Assembly: GCA_902765305.1 (NCBI GenBank)
Contig: CACWZI010000063.1
Span: 1-32,718, forward strand
Direction: 5' to 3'
Source: an uncultured Eubacteriales bacterium
GTDB taxonomy: Bacteria > Bacillota > Clostridia > Christensenellales > Aristaeellaceae
Length of the DNA stretch: 32,718 nucleotides
Positions within the stretch are counted from its first letter, which is position 1; the number at the start of each line of letters is the position of its first letter. Shown piece after piece: positions 32,100-32,718 of this stretch. The position numbers and the translations under genes are program-made. The notes below the pieces were generated by a model. The model did not search any database, was not told the DNA's origin, and was given only the letters and a program-made list of their open reading frames with translations.

Positions 32100-32412
32100 G
32101 CATGAAGACAAGAAGGGCCAGGTCGTCTGGCTGGCCGGCCTGCCGCTGGTGCTGCATTACACGATCAACAGCCTGTGCGCGATGGAGGCGCGGGCGGATA
32201 TGCCCCTTGACGAGCTGATGCACCATCATTTCAGCGCGACCCGGCTATTGCTGTGGGCAGGCCTGCGCCAGAATTACCGATATTTAACGGTATGGGACGC
32301 GGGTGAACTGATCACCGAGCACCTGCAAAGGGGCGGCACGTTGCAGGAGGTCATCGAGCTCTGCGCCGACAGCCTGCGGGCGTCGGGGCTGATAGAGGAG
32401 GAGAAATTCTGA
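32092..32412 (+). CDS. Phage tail assembly chaperone-like small protein
   Basis: 106 residues. The pattern (LVLHYTINSLCAMEARADMP, SATRLLLWAGLRQNYRYLTV, WDAGELITEHLQRGG) resembles small phage tail assembly chaperones of the GTA-gp10/TAC kind, in which LLWAGL is followed by a TxxDAGxLI segment. This is pattern-based and not proven. The start is TTG 32092, with AGGAGG seven bases upstream. The stop TGA and the final KF come from a palindrome half copy. In phages this gene sits inside the tail operon; here it directly follows the HTH gene and nothing phage-like follows. Confidence 0.6.
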   Translation: MDKHEDKKGQVVWLAGLPLVLHYTINSLCAMEARADMPLDELMHHHFSATRLLLWAGLRQNYRYLTVWDAGELITEHLQRGGTLQEVIELCADSLRASGLIEEEKF

Positions 32413-32423
32413 TTTATCGAGCT
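32404..32423. repeat. CTGATTT palindrome, half copy supplying a stop
   Basis: Aaattctgatttatcgagct, one arm only. It carries the TGA (32410-32412) of the tail-chaperone-like gene. Confidence 0.6.
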
Positions 32424-32477
32424 GTTGGTGGAAAAGCAGAGGGTAGTACAAAGGGAACAGGGACATCGAGCGCCCGG

Positions 32478-32510
32478 AAAACAGTCCTGTGGACTGTTTT
32501 TACTGTTTTT
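32478..32510 (+). terminator. Terminator after the phage-type cassette
   Basis: A 10-bp stem (aaaacagtcc and ggactgtttt) with a 3-nt loop, followed by TACTGTTTTT. It ends transcription about 65 bases after the cassette. Confidence 0.72.
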
Positions 32511-32718
32511 AGCAAGATGGGGCCGGCAGGCCCAAAGAACAGGGAACAGGAAAAGCCGCGCACGGAATGTTGCAGCCAGAACGAAGGGAACGTTCCCGCG
32601 ATGAAAATGATATCCCTGTAAGCCCTGTAGCGGCGGCAATCTGCCGCCACGGCATTCTTATCGGCTGGGAACGGTGGCGGCAGGTTGCCGCGACACGAAG
32701 TTAGTCCTTTAGGGCGAC
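32511..32718. repeat. Non-coding tail with inverted GGCGGCA repeats
   Basis: No gene seen. About 32631-32650 and 32674-32691 form an inverted pair (cggcggcaatctgccgccac against gtggcggcaggttgccgc), and each half is itself palindromic. A copy of the AGTCCTTTAGGGC repeat is at 32696-32715. GGGAACGTTCCC at 32586-32597 is a short perfect palindrome. This looks like another composite repeat cluster cut by the window edge. Confidence 0.5.

Overview
The window looks like chromosomal DNA of an uncultured, high-G+C member of the Bacillota, class Clostridia. The clues are strong AGGAGG-type ribosome binding sites, a methionine T-box leader, a single-chain glycyl-tRNA synthetase, a RelB/PIN toxin-antitoxin pair, LexA-like S24 regulators and intracellular plant-glycan enzymes (GH27, GH127). 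A gut or rumen Christensenellales-type anaerobe would fit, but the sequence alone does not fix the taxonomy. No rRNA, tRNA, CRISPR array, transposase or integrase was seen.

Layout. 1-1770: threonyl-tRNA synthetase, cut by the window edge. 1939-3216: GH27 alpha-galactosidase-like enzyme. 3427-6243 (minus): exported beta-propeller sensor fused to a GGDEF diguanylate cyclase. 6441-6920 (minus): free methionine sulfoxide reductase. 7146-10386 (minus): promoter, Met T-box, a 63-nt hairpin, metG and tatD. 10449-11690 (minus): a decayed MBOAT O-acyltransferase locus. 11860-14910 (plus): PHP phosphoesterase, then an Lrp/AsnC regulator overlapping its aminotransferase. 14976-16317 (minus): glyS with a damaged 5' end. 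16403-19137 (minus): RelB antitoxin, PIN toxin and a Ser-less S24 regulator in one tight operon, followed by an unrecognised protein. 19216-20587 (minus): lspA-rluD. 20655-22589 (minus): exported PBP4B-like serine hydrolase. 22857-25629 (plus): GPH sugar symporter, alpha/beta hydrolase and cupin. 25778-28851 (plus): THUMP methyltransferase and GH127 arabinofuranosidase. 28914-30122 (minus): exported SH3/phage-tail-lysozyme protein. 30235-31459 (minus): YbaK deacylase and a self-cleaving CI/LexA-like repressor. 31638-32412 (plus): two phage-type genes divergent from that repressor.

How the genes work together. Translation and tRNA quality control are prominent (thrS, metG, glyS, ybaK, rluD, rRNA methyltransferase). 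GH27, the GPH symporter and GH127 suggest import of small plant oligosaccharides and their breakdown in the cytoplasm. The right end is a compact phage-like switch: the repressor and a two-gene cassette face each other across about 180 bp, with matching operator palindromes over the cassette promoter and near the repressor promoter.

The most unusual layer is intergenic. At least eight copies or half copies of a palindrome (core attctgatttRtcg and its complement) sit at gene ends and repeatedly supply the stop codon. A second class of composite element has inverted arms made of 7-nt TTAGNNN units. Both classes recur every few kilobases and may be mobile or regulatory repeats of this lineage.
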